Shown one piece after another: positions 44,073-51,663 of a stretch of 64,000 nt of DNA (within the stretch, counting starts at the first letter, position 1; each line of letters opens with the position of its first letter). The DNA comes from Methylomonas methanica MC09. Lineage in GTDB: Bacteria; Pseudomonadota; Gammaproteobacteria; Methylococcales; Methylomonadaceae. Both the position numbers and the translations under genes were made by a program. The notes below the pieces were generated by a model that was given only the letters and a program-made list of their open reading frames with translations, did not search any database and was not told the origin of the DNA. Location: positions 1,054,001-1,118,000 of the forward strand of contig NC_015572.1 of NCBI RefSeq assembly GCF_000214665.1, written 5' to 3'.

Positions 44073-44642
44073 GCTGGTAAATTAAGGCGACGAGCGGAAA
44101 TAATCGACATATAAACAAATACATAAAATTATTTGCAGGGATAGAGCAAGTGTAAATCTATTTGTTTATTACTCAATTCAGCAGAGATGGAGGGAAATTC
44201 AATGAACAAATACTTGATGCTTCAATCGATCATTATATATATCCGCTTGAATTGTTTTTAAAACACTACCAAGGAGATAGGATGGAAAACTTTAAGCTTT
44301 TATTCATAGTGGCATTCGCTATGTTGTTAGTAGGTTGCTCATCTATCAATACCAACGTAGCTATGTTTGGTACTGAAAATTATAGAGAAGGTATTACATC
44401 CTCTGAAAATTATCGGAATTTAAAAGAATATCTCTTAAATAACGATATAAAGCTTTATCCAATTGTCTCCGTTTCTAATTCTCCATCAGGTGCTTTAGGG
44501 CGCATTCCAGTGAATGGAACGGCGCTTAGTATGGTTTCTAAAGACAATAATAAATGGCTTCAGGACTCCATGAACACACTAATAAACTCTGAGCTACAAG
44601 GGATTGTGCTAAATAAATATGATGAAGATGCCTTGATATTAA

Positions 44643-46341
44643 CCTGAATCCGTGCTCCCGGTAGCTGAAACGCCCCCGACTACGCATACGCGCATTTTTT
44701 TCGGTCGACTGAACCATCATCGTGTTGTTTTTAGCGTCCCTACCGTCGAATTTATCCTAAAAAAACTTGGCATCGCCTTGTGTCATCGCATTTTTTGTAC
44801 GTTTGGCCGACAACCGGCAAATGCCTGGCAGCCCGGCCTGATCGGCAGGGAGGGCGAGTACGTGGAACACGGTGTTTTCGCCGGTGTTTACCCAGGCGCG
44901 GCTTTCGGCTGCACCACCAAACGATGCTGCAAATACTCAAACAGTCTGGCAACCGGCGATGCTTGCCCCAAATCCAGCCACCACTGGCGAGCTTTATGAA
45001 TCACCTGCGCGGCGCGATACATGATTTCCTGTAACACGGTTCTGATCCGCCGCCGCTTGGCTGGGTGTCGGATCGGCGCCAAGTCGCCGAGCAGGCCTAA
45101 TTGCCCGAGCAACCGCAGGCAGTTGTAAGCCAGCATGCCCAAGCGCAGGATGACGTCATTGGTGTCGAATTTGCCGGATGGCAGGCGTTCCAGGTCAAGA
45201 TCGGTCTTGAATTCGGAGTGGAATTGTTCGTGGGTGCCGTGGTCGCGATAACGTTCGATCACCAGGGCTTCCTCGTCGTCCAGACTGGTCCACCAGCCTT
45301 CCAGCTCGATGTCAGGCATCAGCAGGTGTTGTCCGTGCCGGGTGATGGTGCGCTCGATCAGTCGAATCACCAGCCGGAAGCGTCGGGTTTGTTTGCCGAA
45401 GGCACGTTCGACGCTCATCGAAAACAGCGCCTCGCGTTTGCCGGGTCGTTTTTCGACAAAGCTACCTGCGGCCTCGGCTTGCGCGACCCAATGGTCTTTG
45501 TCCTGACGGCGCGGGTTCCATTTCACCAGGTACTCGAAGCTCCGATCCACGGCGGCCCAGCGCTCTTTTTCAGCCGCCACCGCAAACAGCAGTTTGGCGC
45601 TATCGAAACCGGAATCCTTGCGCATCAGTACCGCTTGATCCGTCGGCACCAAGCGCTCGACGCGCGGTAACAGTCGCTCCAGAAAATACTCAATCTCCAG
45701 CGACGAATGCCAGCGCCCGGGGCGCAGCTCCAGACCAATACACCAGCCTTCGTTGCCCAGATAGGCCGCCACCGGTGTATAACCATCCACGCCTTGGTAG
45801 GTGCGACCGACGTCTTCTTTCTTGCTGCCGCTTTGATCCATCACAAAGGTATCCATGTCCAGACAGACGTAGCCTTTGTGCGCGGTGATCGGTGCGTCGG
45901 CACGTTCAATCAGACGGACCGACATCTCGTCTAGCGGTTCGCGCAGCTTGTCACTGACGCGGTCCAGGCGTTGCCGCAGCCAAACACTGCCAGGCACTTT
46001 GCGCAGGTTCAGCGCCTGCTTGAAAAACCGATCTTCCCGAAACGGCTCAATCGCCTCGAAGTCACTCTTGCCGATACTAAGCAGGCCGGTCGCCGATTTC
46101 ACGACGTCGGAAGTCTTGATACCTTGCGAGACCGGTATTCGTCCATCGACGACCGCTTCGACGTTGATAATATCCATACATTGGCCGACCAAGGCCAGTC
46201 CGGCATACGAGGTAAATTCCTTTTTTGAAGCTTTCAGTTTGAAGCGGGCCATGGTCAGTTTGGGTGAACAAGAAAATGATAATTATCCTATATCTATCAT
46301 CGCTTTACATTAATATTAGCGCGTATGAACACGGACTAAGG
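44643..46341. mobile_element. IS1380-family insertion sequence with 5-bp target duplication
   Basis: A 1699-bp element. Its ends match as imperfect inverted repeats: CCTGAATCCGTGCTC at 44643 and CCTTAGTCCGTGTTC read inward from 46341. ATTAA flanks it on both sides (44638-44642 and 46342-46346). It carries one transposase gene on the minus strand. The exact duplication and clean frame restoration suggest a recent insertion. Confidence 0.92.
44888..46252 (-). CDS. IS1380-family transposase
   Basis: A 454-residue DDE transposase. The catalytic core shows CLDMDTFVMDQSGSKKEDVG (first Asp), the later LMRKDSGFDSAKLL (second Asp) and a C-terminal helical region with HEQFHSEFKTDLDLERLP (Glu). The opening MARFKLKASKKEFTSYAGLA is typical of the family. 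Full length and between intact ends, so possibly active. Confidence 0.93.
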   Translation of the reverse strand: MARFKLKASKKEFTSYAGLALVGQCMDIINVEAVVDGRIPVSQGIKTSDVVKSATGLLSIGKSDFEAIEPFREDRFFKQALNLRKVPGSVWLRQRLDRVSDKLREPLDEMSVRLIERADAPITAHKGYVCLDMDTFVMDQSGSKKEDVGRTYQGVDGYTPVAAYLGNEGWCIGLELRPGRWHSSLEIEYFLERLLPRVERLVPTDQAVLMRKDSGFDSAKLLFAVAAEKERWAAVDRSFEYLVKWNPRRQDKDHWVAQAEAAGSFVEKRPGKREALFSMSVERAFGKQTRRFRLVIRLIERTITRHGQHLLMPDIELEGWWTSLDDEEALVIERYRDHGTHEQFHSEFKTDLDLERLPSGKFDTNDVILRLGMLAYNCLRLLGQLGLLGDLAPIRHPAKRRRIRTVLQEIMYRAAQVIHKARQWWLDLGQASPVARLFEYLQHRLVVQPKAAPG

Positions 46342-46801
46342 ATTAACTTATTGCGGAGACTATACGCATGCGACTATAGGCGAAAATGGAAATATGGGAA
46401 GTGCGGAGTTTACCTATTTTCTATCCAAAATGACCGATAATCAGCGTAAAAAGATGTTTAATTCCCCAATGCAGTCAGGCTGTGGAATTGATTTGTTTTT
46501 AGGTGAAGTGTTTTATAAAAATAAAATAAAGGTTACTTCTGAAGCTGCTAATGCAAAGATATCTATTACTCTGAAAGACAAAAATAAACCAATCACAAAT
46601 GATGATAGGGTTGCATTAGTGTTGAATGACATGGCTAGTCAAGCAATGACAGCACTCCTAACAGATGGGGAGCTATTGAAAGCGCTAAAAGCCCGCATGT
46701 TAAGCGAAAAAAAGTAGCCATAAGTGTCTGAGCCGCATTAATTAGGTTATGCCTTTAGAGGTTAAAGGTGTGTTTTAAGTTAACGTGATAATGTATCAAG
46801 T

Positions 46802-46826
46802 AAGCCGGTTTTAACCGGCTTTTTTA
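46802..46826 (+). terminator. Intrinsic terminator at the right end of the proximal element
   Basis: AAGCCGGTT (46802-46810) and AACCGGCTT (46813-46821) form a 9-bp stem with a 2-base gap, followed by T residues. It would end transcripts of the element's cargo before the tRNA. Confidence 0.85.
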
Positions 46827-46856
46827 TTGCCGTTTTTTGGGGTGTTTTATTTTTCA

Positions 46857-46875
46857 GTGTGACGTGAGTGTGACG
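46857..46875 (+). repeat. Arm-type repeat, right end of the proximal element
   Basis: GTGTGACGTGAGTGTGACG, identical and in the same orientation to 37912-37930, 46 bp before the tRNA 3' end. Presumed integrase or excisionase arm site. Confidence 0.6.
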
Positions 46876-46922
46876 CGGAGAAAATAAAGGGCTTTATTTT
46901 TTTAGTAAGCTATTGATTTATA

Positions 46923-46999
46923 TGGCGTCCCGGAGACGATTCGAACGTCCGACCTGCCCCTTAGGAGGGGGCTGCTCTATCCTGCTGAGCTACCGGGAC
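46923..46999 (-). tRNA. tRNA-Arg(CCT)
   Basis: A complete 77-base cloverleaf on the minus strand with encoded CCA. Acceptor arms GTCCCGG/CCGGGAC pair over 7 bp with discriminator G. The anticodon arm is GCCCC-CTCCTAA-GGGGC, so the anticodon is CCT, decoding AGG. The T arm holds TTCGAAT. Its 3' half has served as the integration site; truncated copies lie at 37747 and 32118. Confidence 0.96.
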
Positions 47000-47028
47000 T
47001 TAAGAGAATTTTAACATAGGGTGCCGGG

Positions 47029-47811
47029 TTAATTTTTTTGTTTTCTAATTTCGACGCGTTCCAGCGAGGTTATGAAGTAAGATAATTTCGACTGGCTTTT
47101 GCTGGATAGGTTTTCAAAAAAACCGCCCAGTTGAACTTTGGGCAGGTTTGGCGAGGTGGGTTTTACAAAGCGCACGGCAAAATCGAAGTCCATTACGTAG
47201 TCTTCGAAACTGATTTGGCAGTTCTTAATGATATCTCCGCGTTGTACTCGAGCGCGATTAACCGGTAGATCGATGCCCGCGCCGCCGCGTGACAGATCAA
47301 ATAGGTAGCCGCTAACTGAAATCCCGGTTCGCTCGGAAACACCGTTAAAAGCGATATCGATCGAGCTGATTTCGATGCGTGGGGCTCGTCTGCGCTGAGG
47401 ATAAAAAATTCGGTCCGGCAGGGTGGTTTTGTAATAGGAGATGCCCCGCGAGTGACCCATTTCTATGTCGGACAAGTTAAAGGATAAATGGATGCCTTTG
47501 TGGAATGTGGATAGTTTTAATGATCGGGTGGCTTGGAGTTCGATATTGCCTTCTTTAGGCACCAGTTCATCTAGAATGATTAAATTCTTTTCGACTTTGA
47601 TGCCCAGGATGGACGAATTGTATTCCTGCGGAGCACCGTCAATCTGTATCGTACAAAGCGGCGAGCTTTGTTCTATTTCAGATAGTAAGTTAACGATTTT
47701 GTCTGGCGAGGTAATGAAGTTTGGGTTTTCAAAGGGCGAGAGATCGTCATTATCCTCGGGGGTGTTGTCAGCCTCTTTTTTGGCAAACAAGCTCTTGAGT
47801 TTATCGAACAT
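47029..47811 (-). CDS. YcgR-like PilZ c-di-GMP receptor
   Basis: A 260-residue cytoplasmic protein with a YcgR-type N-terminal domain (about 30-130) and a C-terminal PilZ domain (about 138-255). The c-di-GMP-binding residues are present: RRRAPR (the RxxxR switch) and DLSRGGAG (D/NxSxxG). It lies 34 bp after the flgN stop, in the flgA-flgM-flgN strand. Known YcgR proteins slow the flagellar motor when c-di-GMP rises; the gene position supports that role. Confidence 0.88.
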   Translation of the reverse strand: MFDKLKSLFAKKEADNTPEDNDDLSPFENPNFITSPDKIVNLLSEIEQSSPLCTIQIDGAPQEYNSSILGIKVEKNLIILDELVPKEGNIELQATRSLKLSTFHKGIHLSFNLSDIEMGHSRGISYYKTTLPDRIFYPQRRRAPRIEISSIDIAFNGVSERTGISVSGYLFDLSRGGAGIDLPVNRARVQRGDIIKNCQISFEDYVMDFDFAVRFVKPTSPNLPKVQLGGFFENLSSKSQSKLSYFITSLERVEIRKQKN

Positions 47812-47845
47812 GCGGAATCTGCGTAAGTAACTTATTATGCGCAGT

Positions 47846-48340
47846 CTACACCGAAATCAGGGTATGTGAAAATAGCTCGCTACGTGTGCTGCCGTCAGGT
47901 CCATAGGTTGTGGCAAGTTGTGATTTGCCGCGTAAAACCTGAAGGGCGCGTTGAGTGTGGCGGCTTAATAGATCGATACTGGCACCGTTTTTTTCGTTTA
48001 GGGTGCGGCAGGTTTTGGTAAGTGTTGCTATATCCAGCCAGTATCTGTGGGAATCGGCGATATTAATGCCGGATGCTTTGGCTTTAGCAAGATAGCTGTG
48101 GATGCCTTCCTGGGAGACGAGCAGCTTTTCGGTTGCTAAAACTTGGCCCAGCTGTTTGGAAAATTGCTCTAATTGCGCCACCACGTCTTTTTTGTGTGCG
48201 GCAAGGGAGGCTATGGTCGCCGGATCCTTTTTGACTTTCAATTGTTCATATTCTGCATTAAGCAGTTCGAACAACTTTTGTGTTAGTTTAAGTCCGTTCG
48301 ATAATAGTTTTTCTGCAATGGGAAAGGTTTTTTCTATCAT
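47846..48340 (-). CDS. flgN: Flagellar hook-filament junction chaperone FlgN
   Basis: A 164-residue, mostly helical protein (LSNGLKLTQKLFELLNAEYE, then QALKKK-type heptads) with the size and position of FlgN, the export chaperone for FlgK and FlgL. It follows flgM by 4 bp, as in other gammaproteobacteria. FlgN sequences are poorly conserved, so position weighs heavily in the call. Confidence 0.85.
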   Translation of the reverse strand: MIEKTFPIAEKLLSNGLKLTQKLFELLNAEYEQLKVKKDPATIASLAAHKKDVVAQLEQFSKQLGQVLATEKLLVSQEGIHSYLAKAKASGINIADSHRYWLDIATLTKTCRTLNEKNGASIDLLSRHTQRALQVLRGKSQLATTYGPDGSTRSELFSHTLISV

Positions 48341-48344
48341 GGCA

Positions 48345-48656
48345 TTAGGTCGAATTGGCTATTTTTGTTTCCAGTTGCATCATTTTTTCAGCAACCCGGT
48401 CCGGATTAATTTTGTAGGTGCCGGCTTGTATGGCGGCCTTTATCTCTGCAACACGCGTCTCATCGACCACTGCGGCGGATGATGTGCCGACATCCACCGC
48501 TTTTTTAATACCTTCGGCAGTGGATATGTTGATCGTATCGGCATCCGTTGCAAGATTGTCGGGCTGTTTATTCGCCTCAAGCGAATTTTTATTCGCCGAT
48601 TTGGTTTGCGCGGCAACATTAGCTGCATTGACATTGTTGACGGGTTGAATAGCCAT
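48345..48656 (-). CDS. flgM: Anti-sigma28 factor FlgM
   Basis: A 103-residue protein. The disordered, Asn/Ala/Ser-rich N-terminus and the C-terminal FliA-binding helix region (VDETRVAEIKAAIQAGTYKI, then NPDRVAEKMM) are characteristic. FlgM holds FliA until the hook is done and FlgM is exported. A good sigma28 promoter precedes it, so FliA activates its own inhibitor. Followed at 4 bp by flgN. Confidence 0.93.
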   Translation of the reverse strand: MAIQPVNNVNAANVAAQTKSANKNSLEANKQPDNLATDADTINISTAEGIKKAVDVGTSSAAVVDETRVAEIKAAIQAGTYKINPDRVAEKMMQLETKIANST

Positions 48657-48690
48657 GACGGTATCCCTATGAAAAATTTGGATACGTCTA

Positions 48691-48717
48691 TTAGCGGCAT
48701 CATGGCTGAATCCTTTA
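48691..48717 (-). promoter_or_regulatory. Sigma28 (FliA) promoter of flgM
   Basis: On the minus strand TAAA (48714-48717), 15 bases, then GCCGCTAA (48691-48698): 4/4 and 7/8 matches to TAAA-N15-GCCGATAA at the exact spacing. It ends 34 bp before the flgM start and lies between flgA and flgM. Confidence 0.75.
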
Positions 48718-48725
48718 GTTAATTA

Positions 48726-49418
48726 TTAGAAATACACGGATACTAAACCCGAGTTGATTACCGTGGCTTGTATGACGCGTTGCGATGAGACATTCTTGAC
48801 ACTTATCTGCTGCCCTTTTATGCCGTCCGTCATGGCGACACCTGCCGAGGTTATTAATAAACCGGGTTTGCCGGATTGAATGTTGACCCGTTCGCCGCGT
48901 TTCACCAGGGTGGGCTCGCGGTAATGGAACCGATATAACACGCTGCCTACCGGCACGAAGCGGGTCGCTTGCTTGTTAATGATGTCATTCGGGTCTGTAA
49001 GATATCCTGCTTGTAACGTGGACGTGTCCCGAGTTTCGATTGAAAAGTGATCGAGACTTATAGTGTCGTTTCTGTTGAGTTGTTTTGTTAGTATCAAAAT
49101 GGCTTCATAGGATTTGATTACCACAGTGCTGTAGATAGTCCAGTTATTGAAGCCGGGACAGCGGACACCTATCGTATTACGGCCGGATCTGATATTGCCG
49201 GATTGCGGAAATATCTCCAGTTTTTCGGTGCAGGCCGGCAGTTGCAGGCGCGGGTCGATCTGCGCGCTGCTGATTTGATATTGGCCCGCGGGGTCAAGTG
49301 AAGATTGCACAAAGCTTTGCACGGCCTCTTGAATGGCCTCCAGGGATTGAAATTGACTGGCCGCAGCGATTGGGCTTGCAAATAGTAATAAGCATAACGC
49401 TAAGTTGATTGTTTTCAT
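48726..49418 (-). CDS. flgA: Flagellar P-ring assembly chaperone FlgA
   Basis: A 230-residue periplasmic protein with signal peptide (to PIAAASQ). The C-terminal SAF domain (LTKQLNRNDTISLDHFSIET, ...ATRFVPVGSVLYRFHYREP, VKRGERVNI) is characteristic. FlgA helps polymerise FlgI around the rod. It is divergent from cheV, the usual layout in Pseudomonas and Vibrio. A sigma54-type promoter lies just before it. Confidence 0.93.
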   Translation of the reverse strand: MKTINLALCLLLFASPIAAASQFQSLEAIQEAVQSFVQSSLDPAGQYQISSAQIDPRLQLPACTEKLEIFPQSGNIRSGRNTIGVRCPGFNNWTIYSTVVIKSYEAILILTKQLNRNDTISLDHFSIETRDTSTLQAGYLTDPNDIINKQATRFVPVGSVLYRFHYREPTLVKRGERVNIQSGKPGLLITSAGVAMTDGIKGQQISVKNVSSQRVIQATVINSGLVSVYF

Positions 49419-49454
49419 GGCGAATGTCGGTTTATTGACTGTGATTTTAGTGAA

Positions 49455-49469
49455 GCAGGAAACATACCA
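49455..49469 (-). promoter_or_regulatory. Sigma54 promoter of flgA
   Basis: On the minus strand TGGTATGTTTCCTGCT: GG at 49467-49468 and GC at 49455-49456 with the required 10-base gap, close to TGGCAC-N5-TTGC. The start point would be about 25 bp before the flgA codon. Confidence 0.65.
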
Positions 49470-49539
49470 AGAAATTAATGAAAGTCCGTTATCTCAAAGT
49501 GGCTATAATTATTTCAGTTACTTTTTTAAGGGGGTATTT

Positions 49540-50466
49540 ATGGCTGGAGTCTTAGAAGGCGTCGATCAGCGTACCAAGCTGGCAGGGCATAATCGCTTTG
49601 AATTATTGTTGTTTAAATTGGCAAGTCGGCAGCGTTTCGGCATTAACGTGTTCAAAGTGCAGGAAGTCATACAGTGTCCTCCGCTCACTCAGATACCCAA
49701 TTCTCATTCCGTTATTTGTGGTGTTGCGCATTTACGCGGAAAAACCATTCCTGTACTGGACTTGTCGATGGCTATCGGCATGCGGCCCCTATCTCGGGAA
49801 GAGGGTGCCTATGTTATCGTCACGGAATATAACCGTTCCATCCAGGGCTTTATGGTGGGTTCGGTAGACCGCATCATTAATATAGGCTGGGAGCAGGTGA
49901 AAGCACCGCCCACGGGCGCGGGGCGGGAAAGTTATTTGACGGCTGTCACGAATGTTGAAGGCGAGCTGATTGAAGTGATCGATGTCGAAAAGGTTATGAA
50001 AGAAGTGATTGGCGGTCGGGAGGAGGCTGCGGCGGAAACCATCGATGCTTCCGTGTCGGGCAAAAACGATCATATTCTGGTAGTGGATGACTCTTCGGTG
50101 GCGCGCAATCAAGTCAAAAGAGTTTGCGAACAAATCGCGATAGAATGTACCACGCTTAAAGACGGCCTTGAAGCATGGGAGCATTTAACGCAATTGCTTG
50201 CCGAGGGCGTTAATATTCAGGATCGTTATGCCATGATTATTTCCGATGTTGAAATGCCGCGGATGGACGGCTACACCTTGGCTACCAAAATCAAAAGCGA
50301 CCCCGCCATGCGCGATATTTACCTGATTTTGCACACCTCGCTAAGCGGCGTGTTCAACACCGCCATGGTGCAGAAAGTAGGCGCTAACGAATTTCTGGCC
50401 AAGTTCGATCCGGATTCTTTATTGGCGGCAATTCAAAAACAGTTGCGAACGCATCATTCCGTTTGA
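49540..50466 (+). CDS. cheV: CheV-type chemotaxis coupling protein (CheW-REC)
   Basis: A 308-residue protein: CheW-like domain (about 20-165: FKLASRQRFGINVFKVQEVI, AHLRGKTIPVLDL) and receiver domain (about 185-305) with phospho-acceptor Asp in MIISDVEMPRMDG and the conserved Lys in LAKFDPDSL. CheV couples receptors to CheA and is itself phosphorylated. Start at the ATG after AAGGGGG; the longer frame is not conserved. Divergent from flgA; cheR is not next to it. Confidence 0.9.
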   Translation: MAGVLEGVDQRTKLAGHNRFELLLFKLASRQRFGINVFKVQEVIQCPPLTQIPNSHSVICGVAHLRGKTIPVLDLSMAIGMRPLSREEGAYVIVTEYNRSIQGFMVGSVDRIINIGWEQVKAPPTGAGRESYLTAVTNVEGELIEVIDVEKVMKEVIGGREEAAAETIDASVSGKNDHILVVDDSSVARNQVKRVCEQIAIECTTLKDGLEAWEHLTQLLAEGVNIQDRYAMIISDVEMPRMDGYTLATKIKSDPAMRDIYLILHTSLSGVFNTAMVQKVGANEFLAKFDPDSLLAAIQKQLRTHHSV

Positions 50467-50797
50467 AGTAATAACATTTTAGCGTCGCACGCATGATCCA
50501 AAGGGTTTGGCGGATTGTGTGACGCACCCGTTCGCCGGCCATCGTTACGCTATCAATACTATTTGTTTTCCGGATGGCAAACATGAGTTGCCTCGACCGG
50601 TTTTACAATACCCCGAACTTCTTCTTATTTTTCTCCTCTCCCGCTGTAATGGCGGCAACCGCTGGCGGAGTCCGTCAGAATATTGACCATCATTTCAGGC
50701 GGAAATTTTTTGCCGCTTTGTGTCAGGGCTGTTTTTTTGACGCTTATTACATGATTCTATTTTGTCAATTTATTGAAAATTAACATAATAATTTTCA
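50467..50797. other. Gap between cheV and flgB without a gene
   Basis: About 370 bases to the flgB start. In Pseudomonas and Vibrio cheR usually fills the place between cheV and flgB, but no CheR sequence is found here in any frame. A 69-codon frame at 50574 has no homology signs. The flgB promoter occupies the right end. Confidence 0.5.
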
Positions 50798-50812
50798 TGG
50801 CATGGAGCATGC
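50798..50812 (+). promoter_or_regulatory. Sigma54 promoter of the flgB operon
   Basis: TGGCATGGAGCATGCT has GG (50799-50800) and GC (50811-50812) ten bases apart, a strong match to TGGCAC-N5-TTGC at the -24 half. It lies 31 bp before the flgB start. Confidence 0.75.
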
Positions 50813-50842
50813 TTTTGTTTTGTAAAACAGGAGGTGGCGTAC

Positions 50843-51235
50843 ATGGCAATCAATTTCGACAATGCGTTAGGCATTCATCCCCAGGCTTTGGCCTTACGCG
50901 AAAAGCGTAGCGAAATCCTTGCAGCCAATTTGGCGAATGTAGATACCCCGGACTACAAAGCCAAGGATTTGGATTTTAAATCGGTGCTCTCGCAAACAAT
51001 GGATAAAGCCGGCCGTATGGAGCGGACTCAAGCAGGTCATTTGAGCGGGCCGCAGACATTATTAGGTGCCGATTTGCTGTACCGAAACCCGCAGCAACCT
51101 TCGTTAGATGGCAATACAGTGGAAGCTCATATCGAGCAATCCAAATATGCCGAAAACGCCGTGCAATACCAAGCGAGTTTGCGTTTTATCAATGGCAGAT
51201 TTTCCGGTCTCATGTCGGCCATACGCGGAGAATAA
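50843..51235 (+). CDS. flgB: Flagellar basal-body proximal rod protein FlgB
   Basis: A 130-residue rod subunit. The conserved N-terminal motif ALREKRSEILAANLANVDTPDYKAKD of rod proteins and a C-terminal helix (ENAVQYQASLRFING) are present. Start at the ATG preceded by GGAGG eight bases upstream; an in-frame GTG overlaps that site. First gene of the flgB-L run. Confidence 0.93.
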   Translation: MAINFDNALGIHPQALALREKRSEILAANLANVDTPDYKAKDLDFKSVLSQTMDKAGRMERTQAGHLSGPQTLLGADLLYRNPQQPSLDGNTVEAHIEQSKYAENAVQYQASLRFINGRFSGLMSAIRGE

Positions 51236-51237
51236 TC

Positions 51238-51654
51238 ATGTCTTCAATGAACATCTTTAATATTGCCGGTAGCGGCATGAATGCGCAAAACCTCAGATTA
51301 AATCTGGTGGCCAGCAATATTTCCAATGCCAACAGCGTGAGCAGCAGCATGGATGAGGTTTACAAATCCAGGCAGCCGGTATTTGCCGCGGAATTGAAAA
51401 ATATTATGGATAAGGATAATGCTGCGAGCAGTGTAAATGTCATGGGGGTGGTGGAGAGTAAGGCGCCGCCCATCATGGAATACGCGCCGAACCATCCCAT
51501 GGCGGACGAGCTAGGTTACATCTATAAACCCAACGTAAATACAGTTGAGGAAATGGCCAATATGATGTCTGCATCGCGATCCTACGAAAACAATGTGGAA
51601 GTCTTGAATACTGCTAAAAATCTGATATTGCAGACCTTAAAAATGGGACAGTGA
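51238..51654 (+). CDS. flgC: Flagellar basal-body rod protein FlgC
   Basis: A 138-residue rod subunit with N-terminal GSGMNAQNLRLNLVASNISN and C-terminal helix YENNVEVLNTAKNLILQTL. Two bp after flgB, with GGAG ribosome binding site. Normal length. Confidence 0.94.
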   Translation: MSSMNIFNIAGSGMNAQNLRLNLVASNISNANSVSSSMDEVYKSRQPVFAAELKNIMDKDNAASSVNVMGVVESKAPPIMEYAPNHPMADELGYIYKPNVNTVEEMANMMSASRSYENNVEVLNTAKNLILQTLKMGQ

Positions 51655-51663
51655 GGATAAGTC

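Larger units (their letters stand above)
44282..46717 (+). pseudogene. Lipoprotein gene split by IS1380
   Basis: The 5' part (44282-44642) begins after AAGGAGATAGG and encodes a signal with lipobox LLVGC (Cys19); it stops one codon into the IS. The 3' part runs from 46347 to 46717. Removing the 1699-bp IS and one copy of the 5-bp duplication restores one frame of 243 residues across the join (DEDALILT then YCGDYTHATIGENG). The ATG start at 44282 is preferred over an upstream one at 44162 that lacks a ribosome binding site. No known family; the mature part has alternating polar residues and two later cysteines. Confidence 0.8.
37796..46969. mobile_element. Replicon-like integrative element at tRNA-Arg (proximal unit)
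   Basis: About 9.2 kb, of which 1.7 kb is a later IS1380. Bounded by a 49-bp direct repeat, the right copy being the 3' end of the intact tRNA. Genes all read rightward: integrase, unknown, two small DNA-binding-like proteins, prim-pol/helicase, DUF5681-like protein, unknown, two lipoproteins. The same 19-bp repeat GTGTGACGTGAGTGTGACG lies near both ends (37912 and 46857). No conjugation, capsid or packaging genes are seen. It may excise and replicate, and probably needs a helper to move between cells. Confidence 0.85.

Noticed and set aside
44652..45034. Overlapping open frames in the left end of the IS1380
   Set aside because: They lie within the IS non-coding end or antisense to its transposase and resemble no protein.
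50574..50783. 69-codon open frame between cheV and flgB, considered as a cheR remnant
   Set aside because: No CheR-like motif in any frame; composition looks random.
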